Shown: one piece after another, positions 45,308 through 57,300 of the stretch
Numbering within the stretch: position 1 is the stretch's first letter
Layout of the letters: each line of letters opens with the position of its first letter
The notes under the pieces: model-generated
The model's database searches: none
Seen by the model: only the letters and a program-made list of their open reading frames with translations
Told to the model about the DNA's origin: nothing
Source of the DNA: Tetraselmis striata
Lineage: Eukaryota > Chlorophyta > Chlorodendrophyceae > Chlorodendrales > Chlorodendraceae
Assembly: GCA_006384855.1 (NCBI GenBank)
Contig: VCJN01002186.1
Span: 52,982-116,981, forward strand
Length of the DNA: 64,000 bases
Direction: 5' to 3'
Program-made: the position numbers and the translations under genes

Positions 45308-48300
45308 TGAGGGACAGCGCCGCTGTGCTGGGCGGTGAAGGGTCCCCCGCCAGCCTGGACCCAGCAGCGGGCGCGCTGGACGACCCTCTGATCCAGGATG
45401 GCGGAGGCAACTATCCACTCCACCTGGCGGTCGGCCGCGCCGCGCCGCCCGAGATTGTGCTGAAGCTTCTCCAGTCCGATGCTGACGCCGCCAAGCGGAA
45501 AAACGACTTGAGAGAGACCCCGCTGCACGTCGCGACAAGCGGCGGGGCGCCCCTGGCGGTGGTGCAGCTTCTCCTCTTCGCCAACCCTGCCGCCGTGGAG
45601 GAGAGGGACGTCTTCAAGCGTCTTCCTCTGCACTGCGCTGCCTTGAGCGGGCGGGCGGAGGTCGTGCGGGAGCTGCTGATCCGGCACCCCGAGGGCTTGC
45701 TCGCGGCCGACGAGGACCTTGACCTCCCTCTGCACTCCGCGGCCAGGTGCAAGAGCCCCCACTGCTCGGATGTGGTGGCTGCCCTCTTGGCGCAGGCACC
45801 ACAGGCCGCGGCGGAGACAAACCTTGACAGGCAGCTCCCCCTGCATGTGGCCGTCCTGAGCAAGCCGCCGGACACCGTGGTCGCCGCGCTCTTGCGGGCG
45901 TACCCGGAGGCGGCCCGCGCGCCCGTATCCCCTGCGGCAGGCGATGTCGACTTGGAAGAATACCGTGACCCCGTCAAGCACGAAGGGCTGCTGCCGCTGC
46001 ACTTGGCAGTAGCCGTTGGCGCCTCTCTGCCCGTCGTGCAGCTGCTCTTGGAACAGTACGAGGCGGCGGCACAGGTGCCCAGCAAGCGGGGGCAGCTGCC
46101 GATTCATCTGGCGGCATGCGCGAGGGCCGAGGAGGGCATCGTGAGCGCCCTGCTGGCGGCCAACCCCGACGGCGCCAACCAGACAGATGGGCAGCACCTC
46201 CCGCTTCACTGCGCTCTCATACATGCTGCACCAACCAGCTCCATCCTAGCAGTTCTCAACGCATCCCCGGCGGCCGCGGGTGTTGAGGCGGGTGGGGGCG
46301 ATGGCAAGCAGCGCCTGCCTCTCCACCTCGCGGCAGTTCACGCGGCCGGCAGCGAGGTGGTTGAGGCTTTGCTGGCCGCCGACCGCGAAGCTGCCGGCAA
46401 GGCAGACTCCGAGGGTGCTGAGCCTCTGCACTATGCTGCGGGCAGCTGTGCGGCCGCCGTGGTCAGGCCGATCCTGCAGGCATGCCCGGCGGCAGCGCAG
46501 CACCGCGACGCCCAGGGGCTGCTGCCACTGCACCATGCTGCGAGGGGCGGCGCGGCGCTGGACGTCGTGGAGCTGCTTCTGGGGGAGCACCCGGACGCCG
46601 CTGGGCTGAAAGACAACCGGCGCGAGTTCGCCCGTGGCGACAGTGACAGCGGCAGCGCTGACGATGAGGACAAGGACGAGCTCGCTGGTGGGGAGAGACT
46701 GGCGCTGCATTGGGCTCTGCGGGGTGGGGCGGCGCCCCCCGTGGTCGATGCTCTGCTGCGGGCGTACCCGGGCGCCGTTGCAGAGCCCGATCAGCACGGG
46801 AACCTGCCCCTACACTGCGCCTGCCAGGGCCAAGCGCCCGAGGGTTCGGTGGCCATGGTCTTGAACGCAGCGGCCGTGCGTGCCGGGAACCACACGGGGG
46901 AGCTGCCCCTGCACCTCGCCGCCGGCTGCAACGCACCCCCCGCCGTGGTGCGTGCCCTGCTCGCGGCCTTCGGGGTCGCCGTCAGGACACCGGATAACGA
47001 GGGCCGTCTCCCGCTGCACGCCGCCGCCGGTGGGTCCGCCAGCGCGGCGGTGCTGCAGCAGCTGCTGGATGCCCATGAGCAGGCCGCGGGTGTGGAGGAC
47101 AACGCCGGCCTTTTGCCGCTGCACCTGGCGGTCGACGGCCGGGCCTCCCCCGAAGGGGCCGTGGAGCTGCTGCTCAAGTACAACCCCCGCGCGGCGTCGG
47201 CGCGAGACCCGCACGGGTACCTGCCCCTGCACATTGCTGCATGCTCGGAGGCTCCGGCCTCAGTGGTGAGAGCACTCCTGGGGGCCTACCCGGCGGCGGC
47301 AAGCCAGGCCGACAAGCATGGCGACCTCCCGCTGCACTGGGCCGCCAAGAACGCCGCGTCCCCCGAGGTGGTCCGCCTTCTGCTGGAGGCCAACGCAGCC
47401 GCTGCGTCGCAGCTGGGACGCTTCGACGAGCTGCCTCTCCACATGACCCAGGAAGAGGACGAGGTCGCGTCCGACGTCATTGCCATGCTGGTGCGGGCGC
47501 ACCCGCTGGCGCTGGTGGCGGAGGACCAGTACGGGCGGCTGCCCCTGGAGTGGAGCCTAGGCAGGGCGCCCGCGGCGGTGGTGGAATCCACCGCCCAGAT
47601 GGAGTACTCCGCCGCGGCCGCCCTGGCGTGGCACGGCGTCGTGGCGGTGAGCGCCTGCGCGGAGCTTGTGGGCGGCGCGGTGCGCGGCAGGCCCGAGCTT
47701 GCCAAGTGGCCGGACGCGTCGCAGCGCAGCGCGTTTGACGCCGCGTGTGTGGAGTGTCGCGACGCCATCCGCAACGCGCTGTACTTCATCCGGCGGTACG
47801 AGATCGTCCGCGAGGTGCACCGCTCCGCCACGTGCCTCGTCTACCTTGCGACGGACAGCCGGGAGGACGGCATGCCGGTGGCGCTCAAGCTCATGTTCAG
47901 CCCGCGCCACTTCCGGGCCGAGATCCGGACGCGTGAGGAGTCCGCACTGAGTCCCGAGCACGTGGTGGGCTGGATCCGTGCGCATGTGGACCCGGCGGCC
48001 GAGGGCACCGAGGCGCTTGCGGACATGCAGCAGCAAGTGGGGGATCGGCTCCAGACTGGCCTCAGCTTCGGACCCCGCGCGGTGGTGGAGCACAACCGCG
48101 TGCCTTACGGGTACGTCAAAGCGGAACCTGCCATTGCCCGTATGTCATCTGTCCGCCTCTGCGAAGCACGCCTCTCTCCCCCACATGTGAATCCCCCCCC
48201 CCCCTACCACATCCATAAACCACCACCTGATGCGCTGTGTCCTCAGCGCCAGCAACTTGTGGAGCTGGGCTAGTGCTATAGCCGTTTGTACAATGTAGAG

Positions 48301-51300
48301 CTGGGCCGCGCCCTTGATCTTGAGCTGCGCCTGAGTGTTTGTTTTTAGGTTGTTTGTGCCTATGCACGGGATCTCGTTTTTAGAACGTGGCCTACAGAGG
48401 CCCCGCCCTACCCGGCGCTTTAATTAGCGGACCCTGTGCGGGTTGGTCAGGGGCGGGCCCTTCCCTGATGTTGGGTACAGACAGCTTGTCAAGACGAAAG
48501 AGCTCGATTCAGTGGTGAGAAATTTCAATTTCAATTTGAGTGGTTGGGATGCTGCAGGTACTGCCTGGTGATGGTGCAGGCGGAGAAGAGCTTGAGCGCG
48601 GCGCTGATCCACAACCGCTTTGCCGGCCTGGACTGGCAGATGGTCCGCAAGATCGGCGCGGACCTGCTGCAGGCCCTCAGCCACATGCACTGCCGGCAGG
48701 TGTCCCACTGCGACGTCAAGCCGCTCAACGTCATGCATGCCGGGCACAGGTGGAGGCTCATCGACCTGGACACGGCGTGCAGGCACGGGGAGGCCTTTGG
48801 CTGCAAGGCGCCCAGCAGCGGCTACGTGCCCCCGGAGATGGCCGCGGCCATGCTCGAGGCGGGCTACGGCGCACCCGGTGGCGGCGACCTGTCTCAGCTG
48901 AGCGCGTACCGGGCCGGGGTGGCCCACGATCTGTGGGGAGTTGGCGCCGTGCTATACTACATGGCGTGCGCTTATCCGCTGTGGCAGATGACAACGGACG
49001 ACGACGTGGACGGCGAGGACCTCCGGAGCCTGGCCTCCTGGGACACGACCTCTCGGAACCGTAGGCTGGTGCGGGGCGGGATTGTCCAAACGCACCCCGT
49101 GATGTGCGACCTGCTCGTCAAGCTGCTGGAGCCCGATCCGGCGGTGAGGGCGGGGCACTGGGAGCCCGGCATGGAGTGCGAGTCGGTGCTGCAGCACAGC
49201 TTCTTCAAGGAGAACCGGGACGTCGACCGGGGCAGCCTGGGTAGGCAGATGGAGGAGATTCTCGAAACAGTTAGGAGGGTGGATGCAAAGGTGGGCAGGC
49301 TGGAGGCCGGGCAGCAGGACCTCGCCGCCATGGTGGAGCAGTCGTTGCGGCTGCTGACTGCCCAGAAGGCGATGATGAAAGAGGTGGGTTCGGAGCATGC
49401 AGGTAGGCGGGTGCTTGTGGGTGGAGCCCTTGCGACAGACTCTGCCTCTGTTGAGCTGGGAGCGTCACATGAACCCCTGAAGGCTCCCCCCCCCCCCCCC
49501 CCCCCCCCCCCCCTACCGGTGGGCGCGCAGATGATCAAGGGCGTTCATGACGTCCCCAGCTATTCCATTTTCCTCCCCGAGGAGCCCGGGGATGACGGCC
49601 TCCGAGGCTGGATCCAGAAGCTGCAGTCGCCCACGGACTCGGTGCAGCACCTCTTCAACCACCGCGTCAAGCTTCACTTTGTCTGCGCCCTGACATACGA
49701 GATTGACAGCGTGGGCTTCTCCATCCAGTTCACCAGACAATGGGTGAAGGACGCGGCGCCGTTTCTCAAGGTCCGCCTACTGCTCGGTGGCGCGGCTGCG
49801 GCAATGGGGAAAGGGGTTTTAGGGTTTTGGTTTTGTGGTTTAAAACCGTAAACCCTAAAACGCCATAACCCCGCTTAATCCTTAAAACCTGACGAGGATG
49901 TCAGATTGCGCCCATCTTTTGCACGGCTCCGTTTTGAAATTTGTGGCTACCATTTGTGGCTACCGAAATTTGAAAGTTGTTTCAACTGAATCAAGTTTTC
50001 GTCTTGACAAGTTGTGTTTACCCAGCATCAGGAAGGGCCCGCCCCTGACCAACCCGCATAGGGTCGCGTAGGGCGGGGCCTCTGTAGGCCACGTGGCTAT
50101 GTTGCAGTACAGCAGTACTAATCATCATCAATCGACGTGTACACGCTTAGTGTTTCATACGGGGATGATGACACACATAGTCCTTACATGGCGCCAACAT
50201 GTATGCGCCACCCGCACCGGATGTGCACGACGCAAGTCCTACAAACACGCGGCCACGTGACCGCCCGTATATGCGTGTTCCCACCGTTCCTACGCCCCCG
50301 GATCTCGAAGCCTGCTCCAGCGTTGTGCTCCACCGGCGCTAGCCAAGCGGCTAGGCCGCCTGGTCGTCTCGCTGTCGAGATCGGCCCCCGCTGCCTGGTG
50401 GCGGGCGCCTTTGCGGCTACTGTCCATGTCCTGGTTTCTTGATGCCGGCCGTTTCTGGCGACTTGAATCATTCTCAGTAGTAGCAGCAGTGGGAGTACTT
50501 GGCGATAGCAATACTACTACGAGTGCAGTCTGAATGAGAGTGGGAGCAACCTTCGAAACACCCTGACCGGGGGATGTTGACGGCCAATTTTTATTTCGCG
50601 ATAAATAATGTTATAAATTTTTAAGGACCAAACGGTGTATGCTGCTGCAGCTGGAAGATGGGGCCGTGGGAGCAGAGGGAGTGTTGAATATGGTATTTAT
50701 TGACAGCGTGTATGCCCCCCCCTCCCCTTGCCCCTGCTCATGCCCCAGGCAGGCCTGACGGTGCTCAAGGTCGCCGCGGCGGTCGGCCGGCTTTACGGCC
50801 TGCCGGACCTCGCCGGCTGCGTCAAGCAGGCCGTCGACTCCATGTCATCCGCGGTCGACTCCGCCCTGGGCGAGGAGGCGGCGCGGCTGTTTGACGACGT
50901 CGCGGAGGCTGCGAGGCAGGTCCCGGAAAACGGGACGGGCGTGGTGGCCGCGGCCGAGCCGCGGCGCCTGCCGGAGCACGCGGACAGAATCATGCAGCGA
51001 TCCGCGCGAGAGCTCCGTGAGCACCTCCCGGCAAACTGGCAGGATCGCATCGGGCTAACCAAGGTGGGGACCCCCCCCCCCCTGCCGGCATCTAACCACA
51101 TATTGTGTTGATCATATACCGACTAGAGGTGGACAGGGGAGGCGCAAACCAGCGATGTCGCTCCACAGGATCAAAACTGAAATTTGTTACAACTTTATTC
51201 CTGGGCGAACCAGGCCAGCTGTCTTACGGCACGACTAGTACACGAACCCGCATTGGGTCTGCCATGCCCGTAGCATGCAGTGATTTGAAGACCGGGTTCT

Positions 51301-53342
51301 GAGGAACAAGGGTCGGAAGATATGCCGTGTGCATGGTTGCATAACAATATATACTATAATATGACGGTTTTACGAAATTTGAGGGTGCGATGATGATGGC
51401 ATAAACCGAAAACATGGGCTGTTACAATTATCACGGGAAGGTTGCCGGCAAGCTTGTGCTCAAGATTCCGGGGATTCCTTATTGCCTAGAATGCGGCCTC
51501 AATTCGCTGCGCGCCCCCAAGTTCGCTTCACTCAACATGGCGCATGGCATTATTCGGAGATGCTCTAACTTTCGGGATTTCGGGGCGTTGCTGTTTTACA
51601 TCCGATATGTATGTCATTTCCGAAAAACACAAAAATAGACAGCACGCCTGCCTTCATGGCATGCTTCCTGAAAGTAGATATTTTGCACAATAATCAGCGC
51701 TTATACATATGTACATATACATGTATGTATATGTACCTGTATATGTACAGTCCCACTCGTAAGTCTTACCCTGTACGTATCTGTCCGTATCGCACCGCCG
51801 AGTGGTATAGTGGCGCATTTTTATGATATAGGTAACTTAGAATATTCATCAACGGCTTGAGATGTGATAGGTGGCAGGGGGGGGGGGGGGGGGGGGGGCT
51901 GCCTGTTGACGCTCGTGATTTCGCTCCGCGCAGGTTCAAATCCTGCCTGGCCCCCCGGTGGACATATAACCGAGGGGGGTAGGGGGGGTTTAGGGGGGGG
52001 GGGGGGGGGGGACTCAAATATTTGTGGGTTGTCATACAAACCCTAGTACAGTGGCTCACCGCGCGACCTGCATCCCGATAAAAAGGCGATGTACTCGCCC
52101 CGCGCGGGCGGATTTCCCCGCTTAGGGGCCCGCTAGGCGCAGCCCAATAGCAGAATATGGGAGCGTATTGATGGCCGGCCCTACCACATACCCTGGACGA
52201 TGCCCTAGCAGGTGACCATATGGACCCACCTGCTGACTCGGGGGTTGCACCCCTGCGCAGTATGGGCTGAAGCCCGGCTCTACCAAGGGCGCATTGAATG
52301 CAGACAGCAGCTGTAGGTGGGCTGGTTTTGGAGCAGGCCTTAATTCCAGTATTGGCCGTTTTGCGGGAACTGCTCACTTGCTTGCATGCCGACGGCGGGG
52401 AGAGCGCGCATTTGTGAATGTGTTCCACGATGGTAGCAACCCTACATTGCATTTGTTGGGCTCTCGTTGTAAAAGCCATACGTGCGCGTGTCATTGTTCA
52501 GGGTTGGTAATGAATTTGATAACCCAATGTCACGAGGGCACGAATTTTTATATAGCACGTATATGCGCTCTATGTGTACGGATGCACGCCAAGACTTCCC
52601 CCCTAACAAACGCCATTTAGGGTGGCCCCCACGCATGATGTCATGTTCACGTATGGCACATGGAAAGCCCCGGCCGGAAACGAAGGCGGGGGCTGTTAAT
52701 GGGCCGATCTACAATTGATGCTTGACAAGGGGGGCCGCAAGACTTTTGTGGGAAGGTGTATATATTTATCTTCATATGTGCCGTATATCTATGTGTTATT
52801 AATTTATTGTGGGCGTCACTAAAATAGCCGCTTTGATGAGCGCTTGCTCGTGGCAAGCGCATTAGGCATGGGTTGCTAGAATGTGCATGTGTACCCACTA
52901 GCCACCACTGCGATGTTATTATTTTAGAATTATGTAGTTGAGAGGCACTTTTGCTGGTGCGTTTGGCGCGTGTGAGCAGGCCGTCATCCCAGAAGGTCCG
53001 GGCCCTAGAGCCGGCGCGACTGTGTGGTGCATGAAGGAGCTGGAGGGGATAGTGGAGGAGCACGGCCTGTCTGATGACACCGACTACGTCGGCCTCATGC
53101 AGAAGCACACCAGAGACAGGCTTCAGCGGGCGGCGGCGACATCCGCTCCTGACACGGCCGGCTTGGATGACGTGTTGCTGCCCGGTAGAATCATGCCGGC
53201 CAGTCCGCGCCGCGCTTCTGACGCTGATGCGCGCTGCTCCCAGGCCGGCGGCAAAGCAGCAGTGGCAGTTGAAACACAGCGGGCAGCGGAAAGGCAAGCC
53301 CCGTCAAGCATCAGCGCCCTGTCGCGATGTGTCACCATGTAA
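45308..53342 (+). CDS. Ankyrin-repeat protein kinase
   Basis: Exons joining in frame: 45308-48110, 48558-49383, 49531-49770, 50749-51063 and 52980-53342, about 1,515 residues. The first exon has no Met, so a start exon lies upstream. About 20 ankyrin repeats of roughly 37 residues, with the box LPLHLAA, fill residues 30-770. A kinase domain follows: YEIVREVHRSATCLVYLATD without the usual glycine loop, lysine in VALKLMF, then HCDVKPLNVM (usual HRD) and LIDLDTA (usual DFG). SSGYVPPEM stands for APE, and HDLWGVGAVLYYMACAYPLW follows. The intron at 48111 splits a Gly codon inside the N-lobe. A coiled coil follows (MEEILETVRRVDAKVGRLEA). The C-terminal exons are helical and unrecognised, and joining the last exon across a 1.9-kb intron is tentative. 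Catalytic Asp and Lys are kept, so activity is possible. Confidence 0.82.
48385..48535 (+). repeat. ~150-bp dispersed repeat, copy 1 (kinase intron 1)
   Basis: cgtggcctacagaggccccg ... gcgggttggtcaggggcggg ... cttgtcaagacgaaa. Its counterpart lies in reverse orientation at 49965-50097. Confidence 0.85.
49965..50097 (-). repeat. ~150-bp dispersed repeat, copy 2 (kinase intron 3, inverted)
   Basis: Reverse complement of copy 1 with a deletion of about 14 bp and several substitutions. Confidence 0.85.
51803..51946 (+). other. tRNA-like promoter boxes (SINE or tRNA relic)
   Basis: A box-A-like tggtatagtgg (51803-51813) and a perfect box-B/T-arm, gcagg ttcaaat cctgc (51930-51946), lie about 120 bp apart in a kinase intron, with a long G run between. 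An acceptor stem and anticodon arm cannot be closed, so I read it as a tRNA-derived SINE or tRNA relic and not an intact tRNA. Confidence 0.3.
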
Positions 53343-54392
53343 AGAACGAGGTCATCATGACCACCGGCCGACGTACTTGCGTGGACGCGTGCTGCTAGCG
53401 TCTTCACTACTATCACCATTTCATCATTTATAGGAATTACAGATATAGATAGCGGCCTCGCCTATTTCCCCGTTCTACAAATCGGGCCTCCTGTGCCCAG
53501 CTCCACTTGTGGTGTCAGACCCGAGAGCCGGCAAAGGATGTAAATCAAGCAAACCATATGGCCTATGCTTATATTCATATGACTCCTGCGCATTGTATGG
53601 CCGCCTGTCGCTCCAATTTGGCGCCATCTGCTCACGGCGATGAAATACCCACTCTTGAGCCCCTGCTATTAGTAACACGCACTGCTCGCGTGCATTGCAG
53701 CGTGACATAGGGTAGCCAGCAGTCATGTCGTCCTGTCACGGCGGGGGGGGGGGGGGGATAAGCAGATCGTGATTAATAATACAGCTGCTTGCCGCATTCT
53801 TTGATAATCATAATATGCATCATTGCTTATTCACTTGTTGAGCCCAATGGAGGTCACCAGTAGAACGCTGTCGTCTGCATCCTATGAGCCTGCGTTGTAA
53901 CTGCCACTACTGCAGTACTACTTGGCCCATATATCCAAAGAAATGATATGATTATGTATCACTACAGAGATTATATCAACACACCGCCGTAGCGACGCTA
54001 GTCGTGATGCTGGCAATAAGGCACTTCTAGCTTTGTTTATGTACCGCGCTATCGTTATCGCGAGATGGTAGTGATAATAAATAAGCAGGCCGTTATTGTG
54101 CGTTATAAAATTCCCTGCGCGCTGCAAATAGCGACTGACTATAATAATAACAGGGCTGCGTCTGCCCTCTGATTATTTATCAGCATAGTTATAAATACGC
54201 ACAATTTATATTATACGCTAGCGCCCCTTCGCTTACTATCGGATTTATATTTAGTAGACCCGTTCGAGCGGGAGCCGGATGACGGATGGTTTTGATTTTA
54301 ACACAATAGGCCACAGCAGCCCAGCGCACCGATTACAGCGCCCACAGCACGCCCGCCGGGGGGGGGGGGGCAGCAGAGCTAGCTGCTATACT
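53343..54392. other. AT-rich spacer before the 1.52-kb array
   Basis: No gene. G runs at about 53741-53757 and 54358-54370; the second lies just before the first array unit. Confidence 0.5.
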
Positions 54393-57300
54393 ACACCCCT
54401 CCACATAAGTCCGGGTTTTGCATTTTCGATCGCAAAGCGCATGCATGGGCGAGGATAACGCCGGCTGCATGTGCATACATGCTAACTACAGTGGGAATAG
54501 TTCGGGCGAACGCCTATTGTGCGCTTTATACCCACCCGCGCGACAACACGACCATTTGTGGGCGCCCTTTCAAAAACGCGAAATCATTGCATGGTGCGTT
54601 GGCGCCAGAAAGTTGTGGGTTGCGCCAACCGTCCAAACCTATGGAAATAGCGGCACTCGTCGCACCAAACTCGGTGGATACGGCCCTTGGCATAAGTTGC
54701 ACACACCGTGCGTGTAGGCCACTGAAAGCATGTCGCTATAGGCACGACGTGACACCCCAACGTCAAGTTGGCCACTGTGGGGAGCAGTTTTGGGGTGAAA
54801 ATGCTGCTGTTTCTGTGGCGAACGCACGTAGGAGAGGCGCTCGATGGCCCCCTTGGCGTAGGGCAATGCTCTACTATAGGGGCGCGTGGTGGAATGCCAG
54901 TTGCACCGTTTCGTGGGCGGGGTGGCGCGGTAGGGGCGTGGATTTTGATTAATATGAAATTCCTTGAAAAATGCTGTGGAAAATGGCATTTTGGCTGGTA
55001 GATGTGTGTATCGCTAGGAGGTGGCACATGCCAAGTGTTGGTGGTCCGTGGTCATCGACATACATAACGCTCTCGCGCAACTGAGTATGGGGCTTAGACA
55101 CGCACTTGGCGCAAAGCCACGCGCCCGATATGGGTGGGCACATGAGGCAGTGAGGGGCAACTTGGATGATCATCTTTGGGGATTTTTTTCCGGAGACCCA
55201 AAAAATCGATTTTGTGATTATGGAAGAGTGTTCCCGACGCAGAATTGAACGAGGAATGGCGTGATATTTTTAAAAAGTTTTTCTGAGCAAACCCTGAGAA
55301 GTTATAGCGTTTTGAAGCCAAGGGGGTGTTGCCGCGCGTGGCCGACACTGATGCCATGCCAGTATCGCAACGCGACATGCACTGGCCGCCGCCCACACGG
55401 CTGCACCCCAACCAAATGCACCCGAGCCCCTCGCCAATGTGTTTCCTCACGCGTTCATGCCCATCCCGCCGTTTGGTTGCCTATGCACGCGCGTCGGCGT
55501 GTGGGTGATACCGACCCCAGTTTTGGTGCAGTTGCAGGCGACGCCCATCCACGCACCAAGTGCAGCGTGATTCCCTAGTCAAAGGTCATTAAGCTTCGGT
55601 TTGAGCCACTCGTCATGCAGGTTTTATAAAGCCCTCTGAGATTCCAGGGTTTCATCTCATATACCCTACGTTCAGGTACCCTAGACTTGTGAAGTCTTGA
55701 GACTGCCGAAAAGGGACCCCAAACTTATGTGCAGGGGTGTGTTGGCCATATGTCATTCGGCCATATACGGCCGACGCGGCATGTTTGAATCACCCCAATG
55801 CTCCTACTGGCTGCATATGCCCATGACGCATCCACATGCGAGCCACGGGCTCGAAAGGGCTCACTGTCCCAAGACGCCTTATTGCGACCTCGTCGAGCGC
55901 GCTTGGTGCGGCGCACACCCCTCCACATAAGTCCGGGTTTTGCATTTTCGATCGCAAAGCGCATGCATGGGCGAGGATAACGCCGGCTGCATGTGCATAC
56001 ATGCTAACTACAGTGGGAATAGTTCGGGCGAACGCCTATTGTGCGCTTTATACCCACCCGCGCGACAACACGACCATTTGTGGGCGCCCTTTCAAAAACG
56101 CGAAATCATTGCATGGTGCGTTGGCGCCAGAAAGTTGTGGGTTGCGCCAACCGTCCAAACCTATGGAAATAGCGGCACTCGTCGCACCAAACTCGGTGGA
56201 TACGGCCCTTGGCATAAGTTGCACACACCGTGCGTGTAGGCCACTGAAAGCATGTCGCTATAGGCACGACGTGACACCCCAACGTCAAGTTGGCCACTGT
56301 GGGGAGCAGTTTTGGGGTGAAAATGCTGCTGTTTCTGTGGCGAACGCACGTAGGAGAGGCGCTCGATGGCCCCCTTGGCGTAGGGCAATGCTCTACTATA
56401 GGGGCGCGTGGTGGAATGCCAGTTGCACCGTTTCGTGGGCGGGGTGGCGCGGTAGGGGCGTGGATTTTGATTAATATGAAATTCCTTGAAAAATGCTGTG
56501 GAAAATGGCATTTTGGCTGGTAGATGTGTGTATCGCTAGGAGGTGGCACATGCCAAGTGTTGGTGGTCCGTGGTCATCGACATACATAACGCTCTCGCGC
56601 AACTGAGTATGGGGCTTAGACACGCACTTGGCGCAAAGCCACGCGCCCGATATGGGTGGGCACATGAGGCAGTGAGGGGCAACTTGGATGATCATCTTTG
56701 GGGATTTTTTCCGGAGACCCAAAAAATCGATTTTGTGATTATGGAAGAGTGTTCCCGACGCAGAATTGAACGAGGAATGGCGTGATATTTTTAAAAAGTT
56801 TTTCTGAGCAAACCCTGAGAAGTTATAGCGTTTTGAAGCCAAGGGGGTGTTGCCGCGCGTGGCCGACACTGATGCCATGCCAGTATCGCAACGCGACATG
56901 CACTGGCCGCCGCCCACACGGCTGCACCCCAACCAAATGCACCCGAGCCCCTCGCCAATGTGTTTCCTCACGCGTTCATGCCCATCCCGCCGTTTGGTTG
57001 CCTATGCACGCGCGTCGGCGTGTGGGTGATACCGACCCCAGTTTTGGTGCAGTTGCAGGCGACGCCCATCCACGCACCAAGTGCAGCGTGATTCCCTAGT
57101 CAAAGGTCATTAAGCTTCGGTTTGAGCCACTCGTCATGCAGGTTTTATAAAGCCCTCTGAGATTCCAGGGTTTCATCTCATATACCCTACGTTCAGGTAC
57201 CCTAGACTTGTGAAGTCTTGAGACTGCCGAAAAGGGACCCCAAACTTATGTGCAGGGGTGTGTTGGCCATATGTCATTCGGCCATATACGGCCGACGCGG

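Noticed and set aside
45307..45309. GTG start for the ankyrin-kinase
   Set aside because: Nuclear eukaryotic genes start at ATG. An AG acceptor at 45306-45307 and an unseen upstream exon are more likely.
51821..52039. Minus-strand frame with QAGFEPARSEI wording
   Set aside because: This wording is what the antisense of a tRNA T-arm translates to; it reflects the tRNA-like sequence and not a protein.
55836..56474. 212-codon frame in every 1.52-kb array unit
   Set aside because: Units are nearly identical, so repetition gives no evidence of selection. Several competing frames exist and composition is unlike the real exons.
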